Assembly (NCBI GenBank): GCA_023435645.1
Contig: JAEYRK010000026.1
Coordinates: forward strand, 8,483 to 72,482
Length of the DNA stretch: 64,000 bases
Reading direction: 5' to 3'
Source: Bacillota bacterium
GTDB lineage: Bacteria > Bacillota > Clostridia > Lachnospirales > Lachnospiraceae
The notes beneath the pieces were generated by a model. The model did not search any database, had not been told where the DNA came from, and was given only the letters and a program-made list of their open reading frames with translations. The first letter of the stretch is position 1, and each line of letters opens with the position of its first letter. The translations under genes and the position numbers were made by a program. Of this stretch, positions 16,934-27,501 are shown one piece after another.

Positions 16934-18091
16934 CTACTTTCCTGGTGTTATTGTCTTAACGATATGCTCCCCATAGGTAGAAGGTAATACGATCAGCTTT
17001 GTCGCTGAATCCGTATAGCTCTTCGCACGAACATAGATCTTATCACCGATCGTTGCATCCTTCACAATAACCGGCTTGGAAGAGGTAAAGGAGGTCCACT
17101 TGGCTGTTTTCATATCCAGTGTAGCTGTGCTTTTCACTACGGTGTATTCATAATACTTCTTCTTATTGGAATCTACGGCAGTAAGTGTGGTGCCGTTGAG
17201 TGTGATATTCCCCGGTGTTGTCGGTTGTGGCGGAACTTCTATCACCTTCACTGAGGAAGCAACCTTTTTCTTACTGTCATTGCTAATAGTCCTGAATTCA
17301 ATGGTTCCGCCAGGAAAGGGTGTATTTACAGGAAGCTCAGATGCCAAAAGCGTCTTCAAATCCAATGTCTTCAGGGTTGAACTTACAGGAAACAGAGTCC
17401 AATCCACCGCATCATTGACACGGTATTGTGTCTCTCCCTGCTTTAAGCCTGATATGTATAGCTTACTGCCATCTAGTTTTACTGAAGGAGCAGAGGGTCT
17501 CTTAGGTATCTTAACTGAGACTACCTTTCCCGGTCGCCTGGTCTCTGTCCCGGTAATTCGAAAATAAAGTGTTGCACCATAGGTCTCATAGGGAGTCGTA
17601 GTGAGGAAGGGCGTTGTAAGCGTTTTCCACTGACCATTTGCACCCTTACGAAATTCTATCGGTAACGAGCTCCCACTCAGGTCAACCTTGCCCGCACCGC
17701 CAAATACATTATAGGCTGCCTTCAGAGATACATCCTCTCCGGTGAGCTTCACTTCATTGATTGTTGAATCTCTATTTCCTTTAAAATAAATCATTGTTTC
17801 CTTCGGCTTTAGAAAGGTCGAGATGTCCAGAACATTGGAGCTCATTACCTCCCAGGTCTTTTTGTCCTTACTGACATAGAACTTGGTGCTGGCATTGCTC
17901 CCAGGGGTTACGGTAGCCGTCTCCTCTAGGTAGTTTACAACAACATTTACCCTACCGACTACTGTACTTGCTTCAGCCCTAGATAGAAATGCAGGTAACA
18001 TCATAAAGACAAGTACAGTCATCACTTTCCAAATCAAATGTTTCAACAGTTCCTTTGGATGCCTATGATTTTCAAGTGTTTTATGTTTCAA
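16934..18091 (-). CDS. Secreted protein of unknown function, repeated beta domains
   Basis: 385 residues. The N-terminus has a long signal peptide: a basic stretch, a hydrophobic core about 24-40 (MTVLVFMMLPAFL) and a likely signal peptidase site near SRAEAS. The remainder is rich in Thr/Ser/Lys with short beta-like units; RVNVVVNYLEETATVTPG, IYFKGNRDSTINEVKL and LYFRITGTETRRPGKVVSVK suggest two or three related surface domains. No catalytic or cell-wall anchor motif is seen. GAAGGAAGGG precedes the ATG and a TTGCCA-N17-TATAAT promoter lies upstream. Function not recognised. Confidence 0.75.
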   Translation of the reverse strand: MKHKTLENHRHPKELLKHLIWKVMTVLVFMMLPAFLSRAEASTVVGRVNVVVNYLEETATVTPGSNASTKFYVSKDKKTWEVMSSNVLDISTFLKPKETMIYFKGNRDSTINEVKLTGEDVSLKAAYNVFGGAGKVDLSGSSLPIEFRKGANGQWKTLTTPFLTTTPYETYGATLYFRITGTETRRPGKVVSVKIPKRPSAPSVKLDGSKLYISGLKQGETQYRVNDAVDWTLFPVSSTLKTLDLKTLLASELPVNTPFPGGTIEFRTISNDSKKKVASSVKVIEVPPQPTTPGNITLNGTTLTAVDSNKKKYYEYTVVKSTATLDMKTAKWTSFTSSKPVIVKDATIGDKIYVRAKSYTDSATKLIVLPSTYGEHIVKTITPGK

Positions 18092-18151
18092 TGAAATCCC
18101 TTCCTTCTTATGATTTACTAACTTAATTGGTCGTATGTCTATCTATAGACT

Positions 18152-18180
18152 ATTATATCCTTTTGGATCGATAATGGCAA
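18152..18180 (-). promoter_or_regulatory. Promoter of the secreted-protein gene
   Basis: Minus strand TTGCCA (18175-18180), 17 bp, TATAAT (18152-18157), about 60 bp before the ATG at 18091. The surrounding 18092-18339 region is pyrimidine-rich on the plus strand (repeated TCTATCTTTT words) and shows no gene. Confidence 0.75.
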
Positions 18181-18339
18181 TCCTTAGTATGCCAATCCTT
18201 TTATATCCTATTGTCCTTTTTCTTCTATCTTTTCTATCATTTTTTCTATCTTTTTGATAATCCATCTATGAAGAGATATTTCGGCTAGCGGATAACAAGC
18301 GATAGCAGTTGACAGAGGAACTCCAGAGGAGATCTCATC

Positions 18340-18396
18340 ATAAAATAGCAGCTGTCGGATACTGCGTACGGGGGTATCCAACGGCTGCTATTTTAT
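18340..18396. terminator. Bidirectional-looking terminator
   Basis: ATAAAATAGCAGC and GCTGCTATTTTAT form a 13-bp outer stem, with GGATAC/GTATCC inside. AT runs at the base can serve either strand; the likely client is the minus-strand gene ending at 18547. Confidence 0.8.
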
Positions 18397-18546
18397 TTCG
18401 GGGGAAAAGCTTAAATAAATTATGTAAGTATATAGTAACTATACAAGATTATTTTAACATATTCTAAAAAAATATCAATGCATATAGTTATCCAGATAAT
18501 GTATTTTCTTAGGGTTTTTCGTCAATCTTTTACAGCTTCCCATCCC

Positions 18547-19266
18547 CTATCTGATCATTCTCTCTGCCTCTTCCCTGCTAATGTCCGGAAAATGCTGTTT
18601 CAGCTTTTGAAGGATTCGATCCATGGCTTCTATTGTACTGCATCCGTAGGCGGATCGGACATGGGCTTCCCCAAAATATTGTTCACTTAAGGTATAATTT
18701 GCAACAGACCAGCCATATGCTTCATTCTTTCGATTCAATCTTCGATGAAAAGAGCTTACAAGGATATAGGTCTGCATCTGAAGATCAGTTACAGCTCCTT
18801 CAAAGCCCTTCATCCCATCCTTATGAAAACCCGCTTCCTTCTTAAGCTCATAGGAGGGAATGGATCCCCGCAGCTCCAGAATATCTATGATATTCTTATG
18901 CTTCCTACTAGCCAGACCATCCTCATACCTGCTATCAAAGTCATACCCATCTCTTCGCAGTACTGCGAAATAAGGGTACCATTCTTTGGAGATAAAGCCC
19001 GCTCTATTACGAAACAATTTGCCATATGCAAGAGTGCCCTCTGAAGCAAGCACCTCCCGCCACTCCCAGGGATCCTCCGTATTACCCGACCACCAGTCTT
19101 CCCCCACAGTTCTTTCCTCTACAGAAAATCCAGGAATATGATTCTTAAACAAGGGGAGAAAGCCAATTTCTCTCACTGCTTCAGAAAGCTCCTTGCTGGT
19201 TTTTATCCGGGAAGGATCCTTTCTATCCAGACCTTCCAATATCCATTTTCCATCCACTGTAACCAT
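18547..19266 (-). CDS. AlkZ-related winged-helix protein
   Basis: 239 residues, no signal peptide. The segment WWSGNTEDPWEWREVL, then AYGKLFRNRAGFISKEWYPY and RRDGYDFDSRYEDGLAS matches my memory of small clostridial proteins annotated as AlkZ-related (the HTH_42/YcaQ DNA glycosylase superfamily), which are much shorter than true AlkZ. They keep a winged-helix-like part (IIDILELRGSIPSYELKKEA), but the AlkZ glycosylase motif QxQ is not evident. Possible role in DNA damage handling or regulation; activity unproven. The neighbourhood (uvrA, uvrB) would suit repair, but this is weak evidence. Confidence 0.6.
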   Translation of the reverse strand: MVTVDGKWILEGLDRKDPSRIKTSKELSEAVREIGFLPLFKNHIPGFSVEERTVGEDWWSGNTEDPWEWREVLASEGTLAYGKLFRNRAGFISKEWYPYFAVLRRDGYDFDSRYEDGLASRKHKNIIDILELRGSIPSYELKKEAGFHKDGMKGFEGAVTDLQMQTYILVSSFHRRLNRKNEAYGWSVANYTLSEQYFGEAHVRSAYGCSTIEAMDRILQKLKQHFPDISREEAERMIR

Positions 19267-19598
19267 ATGTCACCTCTTAAATAAAGCCCTATATAGCCTA
19301 ACGGTTGCGTATAGACTGGCAAGGCATCAATAGGTCGTCTATGATAAGTATCGATGTAGGTATAGTCCTTCCTTCCCTTCCTATACAGCATCACCAAAAG
19401 CATCTCTCCATCAAAGGAGCAATGGCAGCCTTACGATAAGTTCTGACTCTTATCTTACTGTATTTACACTATATCACAGTATGAAGGAGGGCTCTATCAA
19501 CCGGAACTAACAATTTTGTATACCTATGGTTGCAGACACACCAGGACTTACAGACCCTATCTTCGTATAATAATCGCTTCACATCCCAATTCTACTGT
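19267..19598. other. Intergenic region, no gene seen
   Basis: Contains a weak extended -10 candidate on the minus strand (TGATATAGT, 19468-19476) for the gene ending at 18547. A 66-codon open frame here (to 19403) mostly overlaps that gene out of frame and lacks a ribosome site. Confidence 0.4.
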
Positions 19599-20183
19599 TT
19601 ACCGGTTCAGTTCATCCAGGGTCTTATCGTAAGCAGGTAGAAATTCGCTCATGAAGATCTCGATTTCCTTCAGCTCCATCTCTTGAAGCTGCTCCCTGAT
19701 GGACTGCTCTGCACTGATGAACTCTGTATTGCCTGCCTTCCTCTCCTCTATACATTTGATCAAAGCGGATAGCTTATCCGCAGCCTTCATCAATCTCCAA
19801 AGGAAGGCATCCTCCTCTCGGGGTAGAAAGCTATCCTCATAATATTTCCTAAGATCCTCCGGTAACAGCTTCAATAGCCTGTCCGCCGCTGCCTGTTCAA
19901 CCTCCTGGAAGGCCCCCCGGATCTTCGTATTAAAATATTTGATGGGGGTAGGCATATCACCGGTAATAATCTCCGTGGCATCATGGAAAATAGCAATCAG
20001 GGCGACCTTCTCTACATTTAGGCTATTTCCCAAACGCTCATTGCTGATCACAGCTAAGGCATGTGCCAGTATACTCACCTCCAGGGAATGTTCACTGATA
20101 TTCTCCTGCCTTGAATTCCTCATCAGAGCCCAGCGCTCAATAAATTTCATTCTGGATAACATCGCAAAGAAATTACCTTCCAT
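19599..20183 (-). CDS. yfbR: 5'-deoxynucleotidase, HD-domain YfbR family
   Basis: 194 residues. Hydrolyses 5'-deoxyribonucleoside monophosphates to nucleosides with a divalent metal. HD-domain residues are present: the first His in ISEHSLEVSILAHAL (about residue 30), the HD pair in ALIAIFHDATEIITGDMPTP (about 66-85), and the late Asp in LMKAADKLSALIKC. The phrase TGDMPTPIKYFN is characteristic of YfbR. AAAGGAGGT precedes the ATG. Located just downstream of uvrA on the same strand, separated by a hairpin. Confidence 0.9.
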   Translation of the reverse strand: MEGNFFAMLSRMKFIERWALMRNSRQENISEHSLEVSILAHALAVISNERLGNSLNVEKVALIAIFHDATEIITGDMPTPIKYFNTKIRGAFQEVEQAAADRLLKLLPEDLRKYYEDSFLPREEDAFLWRLMKAADKLSALIKCIEERKAGNTEFISAEQSIREQLQEMELKEIEIFMSEFLPAYDKTLDELNR

Positions 20184-20219
20184 ATGACCTCCTTTATTTC
20201 ATACTCCTATGTATGTAAC

Positions 20220-20242
20220 GGACAGGCGGTCACCGCCTGTCC
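20220..20242. terminator. Perfect hairpin between uvrA and yfbR
   Basis: GGACAGGCGG TCA CCGCCTGTCC: 10-bp GC-rich stem with a 3-base loop. There is no T run, so it may slow polymerase or protect an RNA end rather than fully terminate uvrA. Confidence 0.55.
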
Positions 20243-20261
20243 ATAAAGTTATGAATAGCTT

Positions 20262-23102
20262 TTATCTATCTCTCGTCAGGTACCTTTTCACATACCTGCC
20301 GGTAAAGGATTGTTCGTTCTCTGCAACCTCCTCAGGGGTCCCTTGTGCAATGATGGTCCCTCCCTTATCTCCACCTTCCGGACCGATGTCGATGATATAA
20401 TCGGCGGTCTTAATGACATCCAAATTATGCTCAATGACCACGACCGTATTACCGGTTTCTGAGAATCGCTTCATAATCTCAATCAGCTTATGGACATCCG
20501 CAAAATGGAGTCCGGTCGTCGGCTCATCCAGGATATAGATGGTTCTTCCGGTACTACGCTTACTTAGCTCCGTTGCCAGCTTAATTCTCTGTGCTTCTCC
20601 TCCTGATAAGGAGGTAGAAGGATGACCAAGCCTTAAATAGGATAAGCCTACATCATTCAGCGTCTCTATCTTCCGTTTAATGGATGGAATATTTTCGAAG
20701 AAGCGAACTGCTTCTTCCACAGTCATATTTAATACATCATAAATGCTCTTGCCCTTATAATGAACCTCCAGAGTCTCCCTATTATATCTCTTGCCTCCGC
20801 AAACCTCACAGGGAACATAAATATCCGGAAGAAAATTCATCTCGATTTTGATAATCCCATCACCGCTGCAGGCCTCACAGCGACCGCCTTTGATGTTGAA
20901 GCTAAAGCGTCCCTTGGTATAGCCTCTCATCTTGGCATCCTGAGTAGAAGCAAACAGATCCCGAATCTGATCAAATACCCCGGTATAGGTGGCAGGATTG
21001 GATCTCGGAGTCCTGCCGATCGGGGACTGGTCAATATTGATTACCTTATCCAGCTGCTCTATGCCAAGCATCTTCTTGTGCCTTCCGGGAATTACCCTAG
21101 CCCGATTTAAATCTCTGGCAAGCCTTTTATATAGAATCTCTGTGACCAGAGAGCTCTTACCAGAGCCGGATACACCGGTAATACAGGTCATGATCCCCAA
21201 CGGTATATCCACATCGATTTCCTTCAGGTTATTCTCTGCGGCTCCTTTAATGGTTAGATAACCGGTGGACTTTCTTCTCTCCTTCGGGACCGGGATGCTG
21301 ATCCTACCGCTCAAGTAGGCTCCGGTAATGGACTCCTCCACCTTCATAATATCCTCAGCAGTTCCCTCTGCTACGATTACTCCACCATGCTCTCCGGCAC
21401 CGGGTCCAATATCTACAATATAATCAGCTGCATACATCGTATCCTCATCATGCTCTACCACAATCAGGGTATTACCCAAATCCTTCAAATCCTTCAGGGC
21501 CTTCAGCAGCTTATCATTATCCCTCTGATGCAGTCCAATACTGGGCTCATCCAAGATATAAGCAACTCCCACTAAGCCTGAACCAATCTGAGTGGCAAGA
21601 CGGATTCTCTGGGATTCTCCTCCGGATAAGGAACCGGTAGCTCTGGCAAGAGTCAAATAATCCAGTCCTACATTGATCAGGAAGTTGAGTCTGGCTTTGA
21701 TTTCCTTCAAAATGAGCTCACCGATTTTACGCTGCATGGAGTTCAGCTCCAGCTGCTGCATGAAATTTGACAGCTCCCGGATGGAGTAATCGGTCAGCTC
21801 CGATATATTCTTATTCCCAACAGTCACTGCAAGGGATTCCTTCTTCAGTCTCCTACCGTTACATACCTTACAGGGGTTTGTCCTCATAAAGGTTTCATAC
21901 TCCTGTCTCACAGCTTCCGAACCGCACTCTCGATAGCGCCTCTCGATATTCCGGATAAAGCCTTCGAAGGCCACATCATAAACACCCTCTCCGCGCTGAC
22001 CGCGATAATGTACCTTCACTGCCTTCCCATCCGTACCGTTAATGAAGATGTTTTTCGCCTGCTCCGACAGCTCCTTATACGGTGTATTCAGGTCAAACCT
22101 GTATTCCTTTGCCAGTGCCTCCATAATACTTCTGGTATAGCTGCCCTTATCAGTAATGGAGGCCCAGCCCGGTGCAGCGACGGCTCCACCAATCAGACTC
22201 AACTCCTGATCAGGGATCAGCAGGTCCAGGTCAAATTCCATCTTAATCCCTAACCCGTGGCACTCAGGGCAGGCACCGAAGGGATTATTAAAGGAGAATA
22301 CTCTGGGTTCAATCTCATCAATACTGATTCCGCAGTCCGGACAGGCAAAATTCTGGCTAAAGGTCAGAGTCTCCCCCTCTATGATATCTACAAGCAATAA
22401 CCCTTCTGCCAGTTTAAGGACATTCTCGATGGAATCTGCCAGTCTCTTTTCAATGCCTTCCTTTACCACAAGACGATCCACAACAATCTCAATATTATGC
22501 TTGTTATTCTTCTCTAGCTTAATCTCCTCAGTTAGCTCATAGAGATTCCCGTCCACCTTAACTCTGACATAGCCGCTTTTCTTGGCCTGCTCGAACAGCT
22601 TGGCATGTTCGCCCTTACGGCCACGAACCACGGGTGCAAGCAGCTGAAGCTTCGTTCCCTGGGGGAGCCTCATCACCTCATCCACCATCTGATCTACGGT
22701 CTGCTTCTTAATCTCCTTGCCGCAGCTCGGACAATGGGGAATGCCGATCCTGGCATACAGCAAACGGTAATAATCATAAATCTCCGTCACCGTGCCCACC
22801 GTGGATCTGGGATTTCGGTTAGTGGATTTCTGATCGATGGATATGGCAGGGGGAAGGCCCTCGATACTTTCTACATTGGGCTTCTCCATCTGTCCTAAAA
22901 ACTGTCTGGCATAGGAGGACAAGGATTCCATATAGCGCCTTTGTCCCTCCGCATAAATGGTATCAAAGGCCAAGGAGGATTTACCTGAGCCGCTTAAGCC
23001 CGTCAATACCACAAATTGATCCCTGGGAATATCCACACTCAGGTCCTTTAGGTTGTTCTCCTTCGCCCCTCTGATTCTGATATAATTCTTTTTATCTGAC
23101 AT
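20262..23102 (-). CDS. uvrA: UvrABC excision nuclease subunit A
   Basis: 946 residues, normal length. UvrA is the damage-sensing ABC ATPase of nucleotide excision repair and loads UvrB. The first ATPase module has Walker [17 protein letters not shown] (about 33) and signature [18 protein letters not shown]. The second has [16 protein letters not shown] (about 640) and [18 protein letters not shown]. CxxC zinc-module pairs are present ([30 protein letters not shown]). Follows uvrB with a 112-bp gap on the same strand, so the order is uvrB-uvrA. Confidence 0.98.
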   Translation of the reverse strand: MSDKKNYIRIRGAKENNLKDLSVDIPRDQFVVLTGLSGSGKSSLAFDTIYAEGQRRYMESLSSYARQFLGQMEKPNVESIEGLPPAISIDQKSTNRNPRSTVGTVTEIYDYYRLLYARIGIPHCPSCGKEIKKQTVDQMVDEVMRLPQGTKLQLLAPVVRGRKGEHAKLFEQAKKSGYVRVKVDGNLYELTEEIKLEKNNKHNIEIVVDRLVVKEGIEKRLADSIENVLKLAEGLLLVDIIEGETLTFSQNFACPDCGISIDEIEPRVFSFNNPFGACPECHGLGIKMEFDLDLLIPDQELSLIGGAVAAPGWASITDKGSYTRSIMEALAKEYRFDLNTPYKELSEQAKNIFINGTDGKAVKVHYRGQRGEGVYDVAFEGFIRNIERRYRECGSEAVRQEYETFMRTNPCKVCNGRRLKKESLAVTVGNKNISELTDYSIRELSNFMQQLELNSMQRKIGELILKEIKARLNFLINVGLDYLTLARATGSLSGGESQRIRLATQIGSGLVGVAYILDEPSIGLHQRDNDKLLKALKDLKDLGNTLIVVEHDEDTMYAADYIVDIGPGAGEHGGVIVAEGTAEDIMKVEESITGAYLSGRISIPVPKERRKSTGYLTIKGAAENNLKEIDVDIPLGIMTCITGVSGSGKSSLVTEILYKRLARDLNRARVIPGRHKKMLGIEQLDKVINIDQSPIGRTPRSNPATYTGVFDQIRDLFASTQDAKMRGYTKGRFSFNIKGGRCEACSGDGIIKIEMNFLPDIYVPCEVCGGKRYNRETLEVHYKGKSIYDVLNMTVEEAVRFFENIPSIKRKIETLNDVGLSYLRLGHPSTSLSGGEAQRIKLATELSKRSTGRTIYILDEPTTGLHFADVHKLIEIMKRFSETGNTVVVIEHNLDVIKTADYIIDIGPEGGDKGGTIIAQGTPEEVAENEQSFTGRYVKRYLTRDR

Positions 23103-23214
23103 ATTGCCACCTATTCTAATTCTGATTTATTCTGTAATTTATATCATCTTTTGTATAGAATGCCACCTGCTGCAAAAGAAGCAAATAAGCTTAATCTTGA
23201 TCCTTTACCACTAT

Positions 23215-25200
23215 CTATTGATCTAACTCCAATCGCTGCTTTTTCAGCTCAATCATCTTATCTCTCAGCTCTGCTGCCTTCTCAAAATTCAGTTCTGCTG
23301 CAGCTGCATGCATCTGCTTCGTAACCATTTTCAACATATCCTCCAGCTCCTGCCTGGACATGGATTCCATATCCTTTGTCATATCCTTAAGATTGGATTC
23401 TGCCTTCTTCGAGATGCTGATTAAATCCCTTACCTTCTTCTGAATAGAGGTAGGTGTTATCCCATGGACTTCATTGTACTCGCTTTGAAGTTTACGCCTG
23501 CGGTTCGTCTCCGAGATTGCGTTACTCATGGAAGCCGTCATATGCTCTGCATACATAATAACCCTACCACCTGCATTACGGGCGGCGCGTCCTATGGTTT
23601 GAATTAAGGAGGTCTCGGAACGAAGGAAACCTTCCTTGTCTGCATCCAGAATGGCTACCAATCCCACCTCGGGGATATCTAGTCCTTCTCGAAGCAGATT
23701 GATTCCTACCAGCACATCGAAGACATCCATTCGCATATCCCGGATGATTTCGGACCGTTCCAGCGTATCAATATCGGAATGCAGGTATTTAACACGGATG
23801 CCAACCTCCCGAAGATAGGTCGTAAGATCCTCCGCCATCCGTTTTGTTAAAGTGGTAACCAGAACCTTAGTCTTCCTCTCCAGCTCCTTATGAATCTCAC
23901 TGAGCAGGTCATCGATCTGCCCCTCCACAGGTTTTACGGTTACCTCAGGATCCAGAAGGCCCGTAGGTCGGATCACCTGTTCTGTCCGAAGGAGCTCATG
24001 CTCACTCTCATACACTGAAGGTGTTGCAGATACAAATAGGATCTGGCTGATCTTACTCTCGAATTCTTGAAAATTCAGAGGCCGGTTATCCAAGGCTGAG
24101 GGAAGGCGAAAGCCGTAGTCCACCAGGGTTGTCTTCCTGGAGCGGTCTCCGGCATACATGCCCCTGATCTGGGGGATCGTAATGTGGGATTCATCCACAA
24201 TGATCAGAAAGTCCTCCGGAAAATAATCCATCAGGGTGTTGGGTGGAACTCCTTGCTCCGTTCCGATCAGATGTCTGGAATAGTTCTCGACACCGGAGCA
24301 AAAGCCGGTTTCTCTTAGCATCTCGATATCAAAATTGGTCCTCTCCGATATTCTCTGTGCTTCCAGCAGCTTATCCTCACTTTTGAAATACTTGATTCGC
24401 TCCTCCAGCTCTGCCTGTATATTCTCAATGGCCTTCTCCAGCTTGTCCGGAGCAACCACATAATGGGAAGCAGGAAAGATCACAATATGCTCCAGGATGC
24501 TCTTCAGCTCACCGGTAAATACATCAATCTCTAATATCCTCTCCACTTCATCTCCAAAAAACTCAATCCTTACCGCAATGTCCGCCGACGAAGCAGGGAA
24601 AATCTCCACCACATCGCCGCGAACCCGGAAGGTTCCTCGCTTAAAGTCCATATCATTTCTAGTGTATTGGATATCTATTAATTTTCTTAAGACCTCATCC
24701 CGATCTCTCAGCATTCCGGGCCTCAGGGACAGAACCATTTCCTGATAATCAATCGGACTTCCTAAACCATAGATACAGGAAACACTGGCCACTACGATGA
24801 CATCCCTCCGCTCTGTCAGGGCTGCCGTTGCCGAGTGCCTTAATTTGTCAATCTCTTCATTGATTGCGGAATCCTTCTCAATGTAGGTATCCGTGGAAGG
24901 GACATAGGCTTCCGGTTGGTAATAATCATAATAGCTTACAAAATACTCTACGGCATTCTCCGGGAAAAACTCCTTGAATTCTCCATAAAGCTGTGCTGCC
25001 AGTGTCTTGTTATGGGCAATGATCAGGGTGGGCTTTTGAATCTGCTGAATTACGTTCGCCATCGTAAAGGTCTTGCCGGAGCCTGTTACACCCAGTAAGG
25101 TCTGACACTGATTTCCGCTGCGGAAACCTTCCACAAGAGCTTTGATTGCCTCCGGTTGATCTCCGGTGGGCATAAACTCTGACATCAATTTAAACTCCAT
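23215..25200 (-). CDS. uvrB: UvrABC excision nuclease subunit B
   Basis: 661 residues from the ATG at 25200 ([19 protein letters not shown]), which has TTGGAG upstream; an 18-residue in-frame extension to 25254 is not needed and lacks a ribosome site. UvrB verifies damage after UvrA and recruits UvrC. Helicase motifs: Walker [15 protein letters not shown], the beta-hairpin region [16 protein letters not shown] box [12 protein letters not shown], and motif [11 protein letters not shown]. The C-terminal UVR domain is [20 protein letters not shown], then [17 protein letters not shown]. First gene of a probable uvrBA operon with a LexA-like site upstream. Confidence 0.98.
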   Translation of the reverse strand: MEFKLMSEFMPTGDQPEAIKALVEGFRSGNQCQTLLGVTGSGKTFTMANVIQQIQKPTLIIAHNKTLAAQLYGEFKEFFPENAVEYFVSYYDYYQPEAYVPSTDTYIEKDSAINEEIDKLRHSATAALTERRDVIVVASVSCIYGLGSPIDYQEMVLSLRPGMLRDRDEVLRKLIDIQYTRNDMDFKRGTFRVRGDVVEIFPASSADIAVRIEFFGDEVERILEIDVFTGELKSILEHIVIFPASHYVVAPDKLEKAIENIQAELEERIKYFKSEDKLLEAQRISERTNFDIEMLRETGFCSGVENYSRHLIGTEQGVPPNTLMDYFPEDFLIIVDESHITIPQIRGMYAGDRSRKTTLVDYGFRLPSALDNRPLNFQEFESKISQILFVSATPSVYESEHELLRTEQVIRPTGLLDPEVTVKPVEGQIDDLLSEIHKELERKTKVLVTTLTKRMAEDLTTYLREVGIRVKYLHSDIDTLERSEIIRDMRMDVFDVLVGINLLREGLDIPEVGLVAILDADKEGFLRSETSLIQTIGRAARNAGGRVIMYAEHMTASMSNAISETNRRRKLQSEYNEVHGITPTSIQKKVRDLISISKKAESNLKDMTKDMESMSRQELEDMLKMVTKQMHAAAAELNFEKAAELRDKMIELKKQRLELDQ

Positions 25201-25356
25201 AGAAATCTCCAATCTACTTAAGCCTTCAGCCCTCTTGCACTCTATTGGCTGCAAGCTTCAGTCCTATCATAAGACGGGTCAGTTCTTCCGGTTACATTCT
25301 GCCCAGTTACAGCCGGTTAAGACTGACCCTTCCTTCTTCCTATATTAATGCTTGTA

Positions 25357-25385
25357 ATTATAGCATACTAAAAAAGGAAAAGCAA
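25357..25385 (-). promoter_or_regulatory. uvrB promoter
   Basis: Minus strand TTGCTT (25380-25385), 17 bp, TATAAT (25357-25362). The leader would be about 150 bases. Confidence 0.7.
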
Positions 25386-25394
25386 TACAATTTT

Positions 25395-25408
25395 CGAATG
25401 TCTGTTCT
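25395..25408. promoter_or_regulatory. LexA-box-like site upstream of uvrB
   Basis: CGAATGTCTGTTCT contains GAAT-N4-GTTC, one base off the GAAC-N4-GTTC core used by Gram-positive LexA (DinR). It lies about 10 bp upstream of the -35 box. uvrBA is a classical SOS target, which supports the call, but the match is imperfect. Confidence 0.45.
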
Positions 25409-25423
25409 TGTTTTGGGCGAAAT

Positions 25424-25490
25424 AAGGGGCTAACTCCAGGCTCCGAAGTAGTAGCAAACTCTGCTCCGGTTTCACCTTAAGTCAGCCCCT
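25424..25490 (-). terminator. Probable terminator of the rubrerythrin gene
   Basis: GGGGCTAACT (25426-25435) pairs with AGTCAGCCCC (25480-25489), one mismatch, followed on the minus strand by TTATTT, right after the rubrerythrin stop. Confidence 0.6.
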
Positions 25491-25504
25491 CATGCATGTT
25501 CTAT

Positions 25505-26056
25505 TTAGTAATTATCCTGGTTTAACTGGTAGTACTCCTGAGAACGGCTGCAGATCGGACAGGGCTCCGGTGCAGCTTCCCCATAATATAGATTACCGCA
25601 GTTCATGCAAATCCATAGTACATTCTTGTTTTTGCTGAAAACAGTATCATTTATGATATTGCTGGCTAGCTTGCGAAACCTGGAGTCATGGTGTCTCTCT
25701 ACGCTGGCAACACCCTCAAATAGCTCTGCTATCTCCCGGTAGCCTTCCTTTCTGGCCTCCTGAGCATATTCAACATACCGATTGGTCCACTCATAGTTCT
25801 CGCTGGCGTAAGCATCCTTGAGATTCTCCAGGGTATCAGGGAGCTTACCGCTATTGATCAGCTTCAGCCAGATTTGTGCATGCTCCCTCTCATTGAAAGA
25901 GGTCTCATCAAAGATCTGCCCGATCTGCATGTATCCTTCCTCCCTAGCTTTTCTGCCATAGTGGAAATATTTCATACTGGCCTTGGATTCTGCTTCATAT
26001 GCAGCCAGTAGATTCTGAAAGGTATTGCTGGACATAAACTCATGATTACTTCCCAT
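25505..26056 (-). CDS. rbr: Rubrerythrin
   Basis: 183 residues from ATG 26056, with GGAGGTG seven bases upstream; the longer frame to 26128 is untranslated leader. A peroxide-reducing di-iron protein of anaerobes. The ferritin-like four-helix domain has the metal ligands: Glu in AAYEAESKA, ExxH in NEREHAQIW, the Glu pair around YVEYAQEA, and ExxH in SVERHHDSRF. The C-terminal rubredoxin domain binds one Fe through two CxxC pairs (CMNCGNLYYG and CPICSRS). Supports an anaerobic, oxygen-defending lifestyle. Confidence 0.93.
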   Translation of the reverse strand: MGSNHEFMSSNTFQNLLAAYEAESKASMKYFHYGRKAREEGYMQIGQIFDETSFNEREHAQIWLKLINSGKLPDTLENLKDAYASENYEWTNRYVEYAQEARKEGYREIAELFEGVASVERHHDSRFRKLASNIINDTVFSKNKNVLWICMNCGNLYYGEAAPEPCPICSRSQEYYQLNQDNY

Positions 26057-26166
26057 AAGCGGACACCTCCATCCATCGAAGACTCTTACTGATATCTTAT
26101 GTAATGACTCTATAAGTGTTAAAGTCACCTATCTATGTTGTACAGGAAGTTGAAATTCATCTGTTG

Positions 26167-27402
26167 TTAGTCCACGATCACGGTATATACCGAATAGTTC
26201 CCCAGTCGCCGAATCGGATAATGCTTGTAGGCCATGTGCTTTGTTCCGTCCTTATCGATCGTATGGAGAAAATCATAGGCAAAGAAGAAGCTAAGATCCG
26301 GCTTCTCCTCCTCCGGATATAGGATGGTTATGGTTCTCTCCCCTTGTTGATAGAGCGAAACAAATGTCTCTTCATACAGATCTATGGAAGCAATGATCAC
26401 GTCTTCATAGATATAATACAGATAGTCCGTGCTATCGCATGCGGGATAGTTGTTCTGGTTCCAGCTATGATCCACAGAAATCATTTCATCTGTAATTAGG
26501 AAGTATTTATATTGAATCTGTCCCTTCTGGTCCGGAACCGGATCATCCCAGGTAACGTCCACATGGTACCACTTCCCGTCCAGGGATACCATATTCCATG
26601 CATGCCCCACCTGATTTATCCGGTCCTTACCAACAACGAACTTACTGTTGATACCCAGTCGGTCCATGAACATCTGGAAGGCCTCAGCATAACCCTGACA
26701 GACAGCTTCTCCCTGGAGAAGAGCCCCCTTGGCAGTAAAAACATCCTCCGGATAAGCCTCCGGTTTCAGTTTCTTATTCTCATAATAAGCCGTATTCAAA
26801 ACGATATAATCATGTACAGCCTTAACCTTTTCTACCTCTGTCATTCCTTTTGTAATGATTTGCTCCAAGATCTCGTCGGCATAATCTTCTAGGCGAAGGC
26901 TTCCCTCCTTCGGTGGAGGTGTCTGAACCGGTCTCTCAGGCATCCCTGAGGGCTTGGGTATTGCCGTAGGCTTCGCTGCCTTCTCTCCGGAGGATTCCAT
27001 ATCTGTGATTTCCTTGGATGGGGCTTTTCGGTCAGGTTCTTTGCTCGGAGAATGAGCGGGAGATGGTGAGGGCTTCCATGTCTCATCGGTCTGAACAGTG
27101 GTATCCGGAGCCCCGGTAGCTGTCGGAGCCTCTACAGGTCCAGTGGTCTGCTCTGGGTTATCCTCAGCTTCTGTTTTTGGACCCTCCTCCCTAAGCATGT
27201 CAGGGGATGGGGCCTTTGTAACAGAGGGAGTGGGTGCTTTGGGCGATTTCTGCTCCCCCTCATCGATCAGCTTTATTGCTTCCTCTTCCTGAGACAAATT
27301 CCCAAGGTGGGAACAGGCGGGAAGTAAATAAAGGCAGGAGACCGCCATAAGCAGCAAGAACCGTTTGATATTGTTCCCTATATTACGGTGCTTCTTTGCC
27401 AT
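26167..27402 (-). CDS. Lipoprotein with transglutaminase-like domain
   Basis: 411 residues. The signal peptide ends in a lipobox (YLLPACSHL), so it is lipid-anchored outside the membrane. Residues about 40-170 are a Pro/Thr/Ser/Lys-rich spacer (TGPVEAPTATGAPDT, KPTAIPKPSGMPE), probably reaching through the wall. The transglutaminase/protease-like core follows with the triad Cys (GEAVCQGYAEAF), His (QVGHAWNMVSLDG) and Asp (YHVDVTWDDP). Such proteins may cut or cross-link wall-linked peptides; the substrate is unknown. The last 100 residues form a beta-rich tail. It is a single gene with GGGGGTATG upstream. Confidence 0.88.
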   Translation of the reverse strand: MAKKHRNIGNNIKRFLLLMAVSCLYLLPACSHLGNLSQEEEAIKLIDEGEQKSPKAPTPSVTKAPSPDMLREEGPKTEAEDNPEQTTGPVEAPTATGAPDTTVQTDETWKPSPSPAHSPSKEPDRKAPSKEITDMESSGEKAAKPTAIPKPSGMPERPVQTPPPKEGSLRLEDYADEILEQIITKGMTEVEKVKAVHDYIVLNTAYYENKKLKPEAYPEDVFTAKGALLQGEAVCQGYAEAFQMFMDRLGINSKFVVGKDRINQVGHAWNMVSLDGKWYHVDVTWDDPVPDQKGQIQYKYFLITDEMISVDHSWNQNNYPACDSTDYLYYIYEDVIIASIDLYEETFVSLYQQGERTITILYPEEEKPDLSFFFAYDFLHTIDKDGTKHMAYKHYPIRRLGNYSVYTVIVD

Positions 27403-27501
27403 ATCATACCCCCCTTTATCCTTTGATTAGCTATGGCTTTATTTTATACTGAAGGACCATAAAAGTAAAGTATGGACAGAGAATCCCTCCGAATAAGCGA
27501 T

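Noticed and set aside
26889..27292. Alternative frames within the Pro-rich linker of the transglutaminase lipoprotein
   Set aside because: Low-complexity coding DNA leaves several long open frames; only the lipoprotein frame has a start, lipobox and catalytic domain.
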